Source of the DNA: Cyclobacteriaceae bacterium | Lineage (GTDB): Bacteria; Bacteroidota; Bacteroidia; Cytophagales; Cyclobacteriaceae | Assembly: GCA_022841475.1 (NCBI GenBank) | Contig: JALHRJ010000014.1 | Coordinates: forward strand, 30,887-94,886 | DNA length: 64,000 bases | Direction of reading: 5' to 3' | Part shown: piece by piece, positions 45,963 through 53,642 of the stretch | Layout of the letters: each line of letters begins with the position of its first letter | How positions within the stretch are numbered: position 1 is the stretch's first letter | Made by a program: the position numbers and the translations under genes | Notes under the pieces: generated by a model | What the model saw: only the letters and a program-made list of their open reading frames with translations | The model's database searches: none | Told to the model about the DNA's origin: nothing

Positions 45963-46882
45963 TTAAATTGTATAAAAAACACGCAGTTGCTTCAATCGCC
46001 TTTTTACTAATTTATTTCTCATCGGTTCAAATACAGCTATAACTCCGTCATTGTCTTTAAGGTAAATTACGAAGGGTTGTTTTAGCTTATTTGTAAGATG
46101 GTAAATAGATAGAAGTTCAGCAATATCCTCATACCAGGAAGCCATTCCATAGAGCGATGCAAATGGAGTTTGCTTAAGTGCACTGTATACTTCTGTTGCA
46201 GATGAAATTGGTTGTATTGCACCACCTCGGAAACGTGTTTTTTCCAATACTGGATTTGTGTACTGTATTTCTGGTGCATTAAACAGACGCCATATATTTT
46301 TAGTAAACACAGTATGTACCAACAAAGAGTCTGCTTTGTCAGCGTGTGACGTTAAGTTTAAAACAACATCTACAACATGGGTAGCTTCGTGCAATAAGAC
46401 ATATTGAATTGCATCTAACTTTCCAGCATCAATTTGTATTGCTAGTGCTGGATTTCCGGAATTATCGAATACCGATTTTTCCTTCCATGTAGCCCATGCT
46501 GAAATTGTTTCATTCAGAATTCCTGCCCGAAAAGTAATGTTAAACTGTTTTGTGGAATCAGCCGTTTCTATTGGAGAAGTAAGCGCAGTGTTAGGCATAT
46601 TGTCCATAAAACTGATACTATGCAAATGCTCTTTGAGAATCTTTTTATGCAATGGCGGCAGTATAGAAAAAGCGTTGTCCACTTTTTCTTGTTCAGCATC
46701 TGTAAGTATATGATTTGAAGGCTCCATCCCGGCTTCAATAAACATTTTTTTAAAACACTTTCTGGTGCTTTGAAAACACGACTCTTAGAAAAAGAATGTT
46801 GATCACGCTGAACTGTTTGAGCTGAAAGTTTACAAAACAACAATACACAGAAAAGTATGGCAGTTAATTTTTTATTTATCAT
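45963..46882 (-). pseudogene. Exported HExxH zinc peptidase-like gene with a frameshift
   Basis: The signal peptide (ILFCVLLFCKLSAQ, from ATG at 46882) and the first 46 residues are in one frame. The rest, 260 residues from 46745, is in another. The break is at a run of seven A (ESVLKK, then MFIEAGMEPSNHI in the new frame). Re-reading one A joins the frames. The body has LLHEATHVVD, a HEATH zinc motif, and EDIAELLSIYHL, which may hold the third ligand. If whole it would be about 306 residues and periplasmic. The A-run fits an indel, a sequencing error, or a -1 slip (the zero-frame bases T TTA AAA precede it). Confidence 0.6.
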
Positions 46883-46946
46883 GCAAACAGGTATTTAAAA
46901 ATTTGATCTTGAAAAAGTTTACTTGCAAAATGTACTTAGAAACAAA

Positions 46947-47315
46947 CTATTGACTTTCTGAATTTAAACGGCTCAAAATAACATACCTAAGTCGTTCTTC
47001 ATGTTCATCGCCCCAATTGCCTAAGGCTGAAATAATGGGAATTAACGTTTTACCAAATTCAGTAAGACTGTATTCTACTTTTGGTGGAACAACAGGATAA
47101 ATTTTTCGTGCAACTAATCCATGTTCTTCAAGTTCGTTCAATTGAATATTCAAAACTCTTCGGGAAGCGTCAGGAATTTTGCGTTGCAGTTCACTTGGCC
47201 GTTTATGGCCTTCGCTTATAAACCACAACAAACGGACCTTCCATTTACCATAAAGCACTTCACCGATCAAATCAAGACCACAATTCAGGGTCAATGGTAT
47301 TTTTCTCTTATACAT
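46947..47315 (-). CDS. HxlR-family winged-helix regulator
   Basis: This 122-residue regulator has CGLDLIGEVLYGKWKVRLLW, RPSELQRKIPDASRRVLNIQ and HGLVARKIYPVVPPKVEYSL. A Cys lies in the same N-terminal place (LTLNCGLDL) as in other HxlR redox sensors. The frame is open to 47417, but ATG at 47315 fits the family. It diverges from an SDR gene, whose promoter is at 47392-47422, and probably controls it. It is a paralogue of the regulator at 45439. Confidence 0.9.
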   Translation of the reverse strand: MYKRKIPLTLNCGLDLIGEVLYGKWKVRLLWFISEGHKRPSELQRKIPDASRRVLNIQLNELEEHGLVARKIYPVVPPKVEYSLTEFGKTLIPIISALGNWGDEHEERLRYVILSRLNSESQ

Positions 47316-47391
47316 AAGACAAAGTAAGCCCAATGTTCCAAAATGCACAATAGGGGAAAAACTTATCCCTATGCAATTCGATCTTCCCTTA

Positions 47392-47422
47392 TTGTCAGAA
47401 ACTATTGTACTGCTCAACTTTG
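47392..47422 (+). promoter_or_regulatory. Bacteroidetes-type promoter for the SDR gene
   Basis: TTG (47392-47394), 20 nt, then CAACTTTG (47415-47422) is a near match to TTG/TAnnTTTG, 14 nt before the ATG at 47437. The same CAACTTTG box occurs in the three repeats at 49674-51278. Confidence 0.5.
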
Positions 47423-47436
47423 CTCAAACAAAATGT

Positions 47437-48231
47437 ATGAATCAGGAATTTAATTTCAATAATGAATTATCGGGCAAAATTGCTTTGGTAACAGGAGGCA
47501 CAAAAGGAGCAGGAAAAGCTATTGCCGAACGACTTGTACATGCCGGTGCAACCGTAATTATAACTGCAAGAAACAAACCCGAAACAGACACATCAACCCT
47601 TTATTTTATTCCCTCCGATTTGAGCAAACCTGAGGGAACGAAAAAAGTGGCACAAGAAGTTCTAGCAAAATTTGGAAGACTCGACATTCTTATAAATTCG
47701 CTTGGAGGTTCGGAGACCAAGGGCGGTGGTTTTGCAGTGCTTACTGATGAAGATTGGGAACAAACCCTTCAAACAAATTTATTGGCACCTGTTCGGTTAG
47801 ACAGGGAATTTTTACCAGCAATGCTAACCCAAAAAAGCGGGGTAATCATTCACATCGCATCAATACAAGGAAAGTTGCCTTTGCACGACTCGACACTTCC
47901 CTATGCATCTGCAAAAGCAGGACTCATTAATTACAGCAAAGGGTTATCAAAAGAAGTTTCCCCTAAGGGCATTCGCGTTTTAACCGTTTCGCCCGGATGG
48001 ATAATGACCGATTCTTCAAAAAGAATGATGGAAAGGATTTCTGACAGTTCCAAAATCTCCATCGACCAGGCTACGCAAAGTGTCATGGATGCATTAGGCG
48101 GCATTCCTTTCGGACGACCTGCACACCCTGAGGAGATTGCTGAATTAGTCGGCTTTTTAGTGTCCCCTCGAGCCGGCTATTTAACAGGAACAGAATATAT
48201 CATTGACGGTGGCACCATTCCTACGATTTAA
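47437..48231 (+). CDS. Short-chain dehydrogenase/reductase
   Basis: This classical SDR of 264 residues has the NAD(P) site IALVTGGTKGAGKAIAERL, NSLGG, the catalytic Tyr-Lys pair in YASAKAGLINY and the C-terminal loop YLTGTEYIIDGGT. The ATG at 47437 follows the promoter; the open frame upstream of it overlaps the promoter and is not used. The gene diverges from an HxlR regulator and lies 33 nt before a SnoaL-like gene. A decaying copy of the same pair is at 59273-60106. The substrate is not known. Confidence 0.92.
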   Translation: MNQEFNFNNELSGKIALVTGGTKGAGKAIAERLVHAGATVIITARNKPETDTSTLYFIPSDLSKPEGTKKVAQEVLAKFGRLDILINSLGGSETKGGGFAVLTDEDWEQTLQTNLLAPVRLDREFLPAMLTQKSGVIIHIASIQGKLPLHDSTLPYASAKAGLINYSKGLSKEVSPKGIRVLTVSPGWIMTDSSKRMMERISDSSKISIDQATQSVMDALGGIPFGRPAHPEEIAELVGFLVSPRAGYLTGTEYIIDGGTIPTI

Positions 48232-48264
48232 TAATTCTTAAATAACTCTAAAAAAAACAAACAT

Positions 48265-48579
48265 ATGAACTTACCAAAAGTACTTGCAGATTTAGTAGCC
48301 GCACAAAACAAGGCCGACAGTTCGGCTTATGCAAACTGTTTTTCAGATACAGCAGTAGTGTTTGACGAAGGAAAAAAACATACCGGAAAAGCAGCGATAA
48401 AAAACTGGATTGCAAAAGCAAATCAAGCGTATAAAACAAAGATGAAACCACTTAACTATTCAACCACGAAACAGACATTAGACGCTGAAATTTCCGGAAC
48501 ATTTCCGGGTAGCCCGCTTGTGCTCACGTATCAATTTGAAATTCAAGAAGGACAAATTCAATTGTTGAAAATTGTCTGA
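48265..48579 (+). CDS. SnoaL-like (NTF2-fold) protein
   Basis: This small protein of 104 residues has a cone-shaped NTF2 fold. AYANCFSDTAVVFDEGKKHT and GKAAIKNWIAKANQAYK give the typical SnoaL pattern, ending FEIQEGQIQLLKIV. Such proteins act as isomerases, cyclases or dehydratases or just bind ligands. It is probably co-transcribed with the SDR, whose product it might handle. Its paralogue is at 59783. Confidence 0.85.
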   Translation: MNLPKVLADLVAAQNKADSSAYANCFSDTAVVFDEGKKHTGKAAIKNWIAKANQAYKTKMKPLNYSTTKQTLDAEISGTFPGSPLVLTYQFEIQEGQIQLLKIV

Positions 48580-48735
48580 TAAAAAGTATGACAAGCGCTA
48601 GAACTGTCAACGGTATTACGATTTGAGATTTACTAAGTACGAATTGAAATCAAAGAAATTTTGCCATATAAATCTAAATAAACTGGTGAGTATCCCGGCA
48701 ATGCCTGATTTTGCAATGAATTAGAACAAACCTAA

Positions 48736-49563
48736 ATGCTTAAAGAATTTAAATACAAAAAGTTTGGCAATACGGAATTGACAGAGGGCAGTTGTGTGCA
48801 GTCTTTTTTGGAAGTACACGATCAAATCAAAATACTATTCCTACCTGCCGGCTTCGTTATCAAGGTAGATTTCAAGGAATACACATTTCAGACAGATGCA
48901 TTACTTTTCGTAAATCCCAACGTGGTAATACAACCCATATCTGGCGCTTCGGCTGGTGGTGAGTTAATCCATTTCAATAGAGATTTTTATTGTGTCGAAA
49001 TTCATGACCACGAAGTAGCCTGCGATGGTATCTTGTACAACAATGTTTTTGAAATTCCTTTCATCGAATTGAGTGAAGGTCAATCTGCCGAAATCCAAAA
49101 TACATTCAGGGAAATCAAAACTGAAATGGCACAAGAGGATGCGAACACGGAAGAGATGCTCCGCATTTTATTGAAACTGATCATTCTGAAGTCCACAAGA
49201 ATATGGAAACAACAGCACGAGCTTGCAGAAACCAATCAACAAGCTGACGTACAATTTCTAAGAAAATTCAGTCAGCTTGTAGAAAAGAACTACAAAACTC
49301 ACCATTCAGTATCAGATTATGCTGATATGCTTTTCGTGACCGCCAAAACGCTGAGTAAAAAAATAAGCTTACTAAGCAATGACAGCCCAAACGATATTAT
49401 TAAAGATAGAATTATTCTTGAAAGCAAGAGGCTGCTGGCTCATACTGCACTTACTGTTAAAGAAATTGCCTATAGTCTCAATTATGAGGATGATGCATAT
49501 TTCGTGAGGTTTTTTACGAAACACACCGGCATATCACCGACTTCCTTTAGAAAGAAGTTTTAA
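48736..49563 (+). CDS. AraC-family transcriptional regulator
   Basis: This 275-residue regulator has an N-terminal cupin-like half (IKILFLPAGFVIKVDFKEYT; ALLFVNPNVVIQPI) and a C-terminal AraC domain with VSDYADMLFVTAKTL and EIAYSLNYEDDAYFVRFF. It differs from the three NDYAHFSK-type regulators in the window and belongs to another subgroup. It follows the SDR/SnoaL pair and precedes a Dps gene, and may control one of them. Confidence 0.9.
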   Translation: MLKEFKYKKFGNTELTEGSCVQSFLEVHDQIKILFLPAGFVIKVDFKEYTFQTDALLFVNPNVVIQPISGASAGGELIHFNRDFYCVEIHDHEVACDGILYNNVFEIPFIELSEGQSAEIQNTFREIKTEMAQEDANTEEMLRILLKLIILKSTRIWKQQHELAETNQQADVQFLRKFSQLVEKNYKTHHSVSDYADMLFVTAKTLSKKISLLSNDSPNDIIKDRIILESKRLLAHTALTVKEIAYSLNYEDDAYFVRFFTKHTGISPTSFRKKF

Positions 49564-49673
49564 AATTATTCCGTAGAATTTCCAGTACTATAGTAAAGCA
49601 TGGCGCTGACCATGCCTTTGGCTTTTATTTCCGTGCATAAACAACCGCAGGGAGATTACCTACTCCCTGAAAA

Positions 49674-49757
49674 GCGAAAAAAGTACAATTCAAAGCGGAA
49701 AGTGTCTATTGAGGCAGCTGATCATTCATCACAACTTTGCATCATCAAATCATTTAA
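49674..49757 (+). repeat. Dps-tail/promoter repeat, copy 1
   Basis: The first part reads in frame as a relic of a Dps C-terminus (AKKVQFKAESVY then stop at 49713), although no Dps gene lies upstream. It continues with TTG (49709-49711), 20 nt, CAACTTTG (49732-49739) and CATCATCAAA. It is the leader of the Dps gene at 49769. Two more copies lie at 50255 and 51185. Confidence 0.7.
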
Positions 49758-49768
49758 ATGCAAACGAC

Positions 49769-50293
49769 ATGAATATTGGATTATCGGAAATCAATCGGAG
49801 AACAGTGGTAAAAGAGCTGGCCACGATATTGGCAGATGAATTTGTGCTCTATACCAAAACCAGAAATGCGCACTGGAATGTTATTGGTAATGATTTTGCC
49901 GAAAAGCATAAGTTGTTTGAATCTCAATATGAGCAACTCGATAACATAATAGATAATGTAGCCGAGAGAATCAGAGCATTAGGTCATTTTGTACCAGGTA
50001 TTCTGTCAGAGACACTTGCAGGCACACATCTTAAAGACGAAAGTTTTTCATCGTATAACAGCTCCAGTATCATCGCGATTTTATTATCTGATCACGAAAC
50101 GATCATTCAAAATCTCAGGAATCAAATATCAGTTTTTGCAAATGAACAGGAAGATTTAGGGACCAGTGATTTCGTTACGGGTTTGATGCAGGATCACGAA
50201 AAAGCAGCATGGTTTTTACGTGCCCACCTGGACAAAAGCGAATACTCAGACCAAGCGAAAAAAGTGCAATTCAAAACGAAAAGCATCCTTTGA
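49769..50293 (+). CDS. dps: Dps-type ferritin-like DNA protection protein
   Basis: This second Dps has 174 residues, with the ferroxidase motif TKTRNAHWNVIGNDF and LFESQYEQLDNIIDNVAERI. The end carries a short basic tail (KKVQFKTKSIL). The frame is open from 49709, but that part covers the promoter repeat, so ATG at 49769 is chosen. Its 3' end is itself part of the second repeat copy, and its stop codon overlaps the -33 box of the next promoter. It should oxidise iron with peroxide. Confidence 0.92.
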   Translation: MNIGLSEINRRTVVKELATILADEFVLYTKTRNAHWNVIGNDFAEKHKLFESQYEQLDNIIDNVAERIRALGHFVPGILSETLAGTHLKDESFSSYNSSSIIAILLSDHETIIQNLRNQISVFANEQEDLGTSDFVTGLMQDHEKAAWFLRAHLDKSEYSDQAKKVQFKTKSIL

Positions 50294-50346
50294 AGCCCCT
50301 GTTAATTCACCCCAACTTTACATCATCAAATTATTAATAACAATTT
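50255..50346 (+). repeat. Dps-tail/promoter repeat, copy 2
   Basis: This copy starts inside the real Dps C-terminus (KKVQFKTKSIL) and continues as TTG (50290-50292), 20 nt, CAACTTTA (50313-50320), CATCATCAAA and AACAAT. The -33 TTG overlaps the Dps stop codon. It leads to the hydrolase gene at 50360. Confidence 0.7.
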
Positions 50347-50359
50347 AACCCATACAAAA

Positions 50360-51181
50360 ATGAAAACGCTAACAGTTAAAGACGGAACAGAAATTTACTA
50401 CAAAGATTTAGGCGCAGGACAACCTATTTTCTTTCATCATGGTTGGCCTCTATCGTCTGACGATTGGGATGCCCAAATGATGTTTTTCCTCGAAAAGGGG
50501 TATCGTGTAATTGCTCATGACAGGCGCGGGCATGGACGTTCTACGCAAACGTATAAGGGAAATGATATGGATACTTACGCAGCAGACGTTGCTGAACTGA
50601 CAACTCACTTAAACCTTAAAAATGCAATTCACGTGGGGCACTCAACAGGCGGTGGTGAAGCGATACGGTATGCAGCAAAATATGGTAAAGATCGCGTTAG
50701 TAAAGTGATATTGATTAGTGCCATTACACCGTACATGATTCAAGATGAAAGAAATCCTGACGGTGTTCCATTGGCCGTCTTCGAGGACATTCGTCACAAT
50801 ACCCGACACAACCGGGCGCAATTTTATCAAGACATTACCGTACCATTTTTTGGATACAATAGAGAAGGTGCTAATGTAAAAAAAGGAATACAAGACAACT
50901 GGTGGAGACAAGGTATGATGGGTGGCATCAAAGCTCAGCATGACTGTATTAAAGTGTTTTCCGAAACAGATTTTACCGAAGACTTAAAGAGCGTTGAAAT
51001 ACCTGTATTAGTACTTCACGGTGAGGACGATCAAATCGTTCCCTATGCCACGACCGCAGTAAAAGCACATGAACTTTTGAAGAAGGGTACGCTCATTTTA
51101 TACCCAGGCTTTTCTCATGGCATGCCTACGACAGAAGCAGAAACCATTAACAAAGACCTTTTTAAATTCATCAATTCATAA
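50360..51181 (+). CDS. Alpha/beta hydrolase, non-haem haloperoxidase/arylesterase-like
   Basis: This cytosolic protein of 273 residues has FFHHGWPLSSDDWDAQM, then HDRRGHGRSTQ, the nucleophile elbow GHSTGGGEAI, an acid in HGEDDQIVPY and a His in GFSHGMPT. These fit the non-haem chloroperoxidase/arylesterase group. In stress regions such enzymes often act as esterases. It has its own leader from repeat copy 2, after the second Dps gene. Confidence 0.92.
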   Translation: MKTLTVKDGTEIYYKDLGAGQPIFFHHGWPLSSDDWDAQMMFFLEKGYRVIAHDRRGHGRSTQTYKGNDMDTYAADVAELTTHLNLKNAIHVGHSTGGGEAIRYAAKYGKDRVSKVILISAITPYMIQDERNPDGVPLAVFEDIRHNTRHNRAQFYQDITVPFFGYNREGANVKKGIQDNWWRQGMMGGIKAQHDCIKVFSETDFTEDLKSVEIPVLVLHGEDDQIVPYATTAVKAHELLKKGTLILYPGFSHGMPTTEAETINKDLFKFINS

Positions 51182-51184
51182 AAA

Positions 51185-51278
51185 TGAAAAAGTGCAATTC
51201 AAGGCGAAAAGTATGCATTACATGCTCCGCTTATTCATCCCTGCTTTGCATCATCAAATTAGTATTAACAATCTAAAT
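51185..51278 (+). repeat. Dps-tail/promoter repeat, copy 3
   Basis: This copy follows the hydrolase stop codon and again carries a relic of the Dps tail (VQFKAKSMHY in frame). A weak promoter follows: TTA in place of TTG at 51218-51220, 20 nt, CTGCTTTG (51241-51248), then CATCATCAAA and TTAACAAT. It leads to the exported hydrolase at 51288. Confidence 0.68.
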
Positions 51279-51287
51279 TTTTAAAAA

Positions 51288-52193
51288 ATGAAAAAGTCAG
51301 TATTCGTAATCGCATTTATTGTTTCTCTTTTCACTAGTAGCTTAATGGCGCAAAGCAAAAAAGTGGCTGCTTCGGCAGGAAGAGCGGAATATATTGAAGT
51401 AGAAAAAGGCGTAAAACTTCACGTAACAGACCTAGGTGAAGGACAGCCCATTATTTTAATTCATGGATGGCCACTGAGCGATGAAATGTATGAATATCAG
51501 TATCAATATTTAAGTCGCAAAGGATTCAGGGTTATTGGTATCACCTTGAGAGGCTTTGGAAAATCAGACAAGCCTTATGGTCGTTATGACTTTGATGTTT
51601 TTTCGGACGATATTAAAGTGGTTTTGGAAAAACTAAAAATTCAAAATGCTGTAATGGGTGGTTTTTCCATGGGTGGTGCTGTGGTAATTCATTATGTCAC
51701 AAAATATGATGCTGCTCATTTGAGTAAACTTGCACTTTTCGGTGCAGCCGCACCTTCATGGAAGAAAAGAGAAGGATCACCATACGGTATTTCAGAAGTT
51801 GATGCGAACGGATTAATTACTCAAACTATGACGGCAAGAGAGGATTTAATTGCTGGTCTTGGCAGTGCATTTGTTGCTAAGGACGGTAACATCTCTAAAA
51901 ATGTAGAAGAATGGTTGGAAAGTATTAATTTGGAGGCTTCACCATTTGCTGTCACTGAATCGATAAGAGCATTATCGAATCTTGATCTACGACAATCACT
52001 ATCAAAGATCAAAATTCCGACAGTGATTTTTCATGGTACTCAAGACAAGTTATGTCCGTTTGTTTTTGCAGAGCAACTTCACAAGGGAATCAATAACTCA
52101 TACATTGTTAAGTTCGAGAACAGTGGTCATGCATTATTCGTAGAAGAGGCTGATAAATTTAATGCTGAACTTGAGAAATTCGCACGCCTATAG
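51288..52193 (+). CDS. Exported alpha/beta hydrolase
   Basis: This 301-residue hydrolase has a signal peptide (cleavage near SLMAQ). Motifs are LIHGWPLSDEMYEY, TLRGFGKSDKPYG, the nucleophile elbow GGFSMGGAVV, an acid in HGTQDKLCPF and a His in NSGHALFVEE. It should act in the periplasm. A close paralogue is at 58345, with the same order of blocks over the whole length. It may be an esterase or haloperoxidase-like enzyme. A strong terminator follows. Confidence 0.92.
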   Translation: MKKSVFVIAFIVSLFTSSLMAQSKKVAASAGRAEYIEVEKGVKLHVTDLGEGQPIILIHGWPLSDEMYEYQYQYLSRKGFRVIGITLRGFGKSDKPYGRYDFDVFSDDIKVVLEKLKIQNAVMGGFSMGGAVVIHYVTKYDAAHLSKLALFGAAAPSWKKREGSPYGISEVDANGLITQTMTAREDLIAGLGSAFVAKDGNISKNVEEWLESINLEASPFAVTESIRALSNLDLRQSLSKIKIPTVIFHGTQDKLCPFVFAEQLHKGINNSYIVKFENSGHALFVEEADKFNAELEKFARL

Positions 52194-52210
52194 AACATCA
52201 TCAACGTCAT

Positions 52211-52244
52211 TATGCGGAGTTGTCTAAACAGCTCCGCATATTTA
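52211..52244 (+). terminator. Strong intrinsic terminator after exported hydrolase
   Basis: TATGCGGAGTTGT pairs with ACAGCTCCGCATA over 13 positions (one G-T) with a CTAA loop, then TTTATT. It lies 17 nt after the stop codon. Confidence 0.8.
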
Positions 52245-52644
52245 TTGTTCCTATCCTTCAAAATGACCTTACAGATTAAATTTCCTTCTACTCTATGGTA
52301 AAGCAACCCGTATTTCAAAGCAACCTGAAAAAATTGGGATTAGTGAATGTATGGCTTTCGTGAAATAATTCAACCGTGTTCCTCTCTAGGTTCGCGAAAT
52401 TGTAGGACAACTTATCAATTGAAAAGGATAATTCAGGGTATTAGTTTCATCGAACGTTATCATAATCTTTACGGGAAAACTCTCATCTTTATTTTGAGAT
52501 ATTCTGGAAAACTCCTTGGAGCTATGTAGTGAACTTAATTTGGGTGTAGATCTTTAATAACATGAAGTAATTGATCTTCTGTTGAAAAAAAGTGTGTTGT
52601 TTCTCCAAGAAGATCATAAATATCGAACCTCAGGTTTCAGGCGC
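52245..52644. other. Gene-free stretch of 400 nt
   Basis: No convincing gene or structure is seen between the terminator and the convergent AraC gene; two 60-70 codon frames look like chance. Confidence 0.5.
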
Positions 52645-53487
52645 TTAGTGTTCATTTCTTCTGAAGTCGGAGAAATTCACGCCAGCATGATTCTTAAAAT
52701 ACTTGCTGAAGTGCGCGTAGTCATCGAACCCGAGTTCGCTGGCGACTTCTTTAAGTTGAGCGCCATAATGTCGAATCCTCCGTTTAGCTTCTAAGACGAT
52801 GATTTGATGGATATGAAAACTTGCCGGGTAGCCAGTTACGCGTCTTACAATTTTACTAAGATGACTTGGAGTAACACAAAGATCATCAGCATAAGATGCC
52901 ACATCCTTTTTGATCATGTAATTTTTCTGGAGTAATGAAATAAAGTTGCTCACGACCATTTCGTCTTTATCCGCAATTTTATTTTCATTATGTAGATCCA
53001 TTATCCGCGACAGATGAATGAGTAATACTTTAGCGTATCCCTTTATAAGTTCCGTTTTCATGGGCAGTGAACTTTTGGATTCCTTAACGATCCTACTGAT
53101 CAATGTCGCCAGTTCATTGGAGATTTTAACCGGAGGAAATGAAACTCCAATTTGATATGAGGTACCAAACAAATTAAAATGGACAAGACTTTCTATCCAA
53201 TACAACCATTCAGAAGAAATCGCCAAATAGTATCCATTGAATCTTTCGTCAAATTGAAGTTTTCGAAAGTGCCCAGGAGCAATACAGTATATCGTGTTGG
53301 AATAAAGCGAATATGTTGTCAGATCAATACTAATTCTGCCTAAACCTTCCCTAACCCATATGATTTCGAAGGAAGTTGTGCGCTGTGCGGTACATGAAAG
53401 TGCCTCTATTTTTCCATGCCATTCATTGAGCGATGACACTTCAAACTGCGGCTGTTGATTTACCAAGGAATGGGTTTCTGTGTTCAT
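52645..53487 (-). CDS. AraC-family transcriptional regulator
   Basis: This 280-residue regulator is a paralogue of those at 27287 and 28400. The N-terminal half has FEIIWVREGLGRISID and TIYCIAPGHFRKLQF. The linker has MKTELIKGYAKVLLIHLSRI, and the C-terminal AraC domain has VASYADDLCVTPSHL and EVASELGFDDYAHFSKYF. It lies downstream of the RR gene on the same strand, with a palindrome between them. It may form part of the same regulatory group as the kinase and response regulator. Confidence 0.92.
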   Translation of the reverse strand: MNTETHSLVNQQPQFEVSSLNEWHGKIEALSCTAQRTTSFEIIWVREGLGRISIDLTTYSLYSNTIYCIAPGHFRKLQFDERFNGYYLAISSEWLYWIESLVHFNLFGTSYQIGVSFPPVKISNELATLISRIVKESKSSLPMKTELIKGYAKVLLIHLSRIMDLHNENKIADKDEMVVSNFISLLQKNYMIKKDVASYADDLCVTPSHLSKIVRRVTGYPASFHIHQIIVLEAKRRIRHYGAQLKEVASELGFDDYAHFSKYFKNHAGVNFSDFRRNEH

Positions 53488-53578
53488 GTCGTCAAAATTT
53501 ATTGACGCAATAGCGAGCGAAATGCCACTAATAGAAATTCATCAAATGGGTAAGCAACAGCAGGAATGCGATCCCGTT

Positions 53579-53596
53579 ACCGCGATATATCGCGGT
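53579..53596. promoter_or_regulatory. 18-bp GC-rich palindrome
   Basis: ACCGCGATATATCGCGGT is a perfect palindrome, followed by CCGCGG and CCGCG. It lies between the stop codon of the response regulator gene and the start of the AraC gene on the minus strand. No T-tract follows it in the direction of transcription, so an operator is more likely than a terminator. Confidence 0.4.
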
Positions 53597-53642
53597 TGAA
53601 GCCGCGGACACCGCGAAATGTCAAGGTTACAACATCACAAAT

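Noticed and set aside
49600..49839. 79-codon frame before the second Dps
   Set aside because: It crosses the repeat and the Dps start in another frame and has no homology that I recognise.
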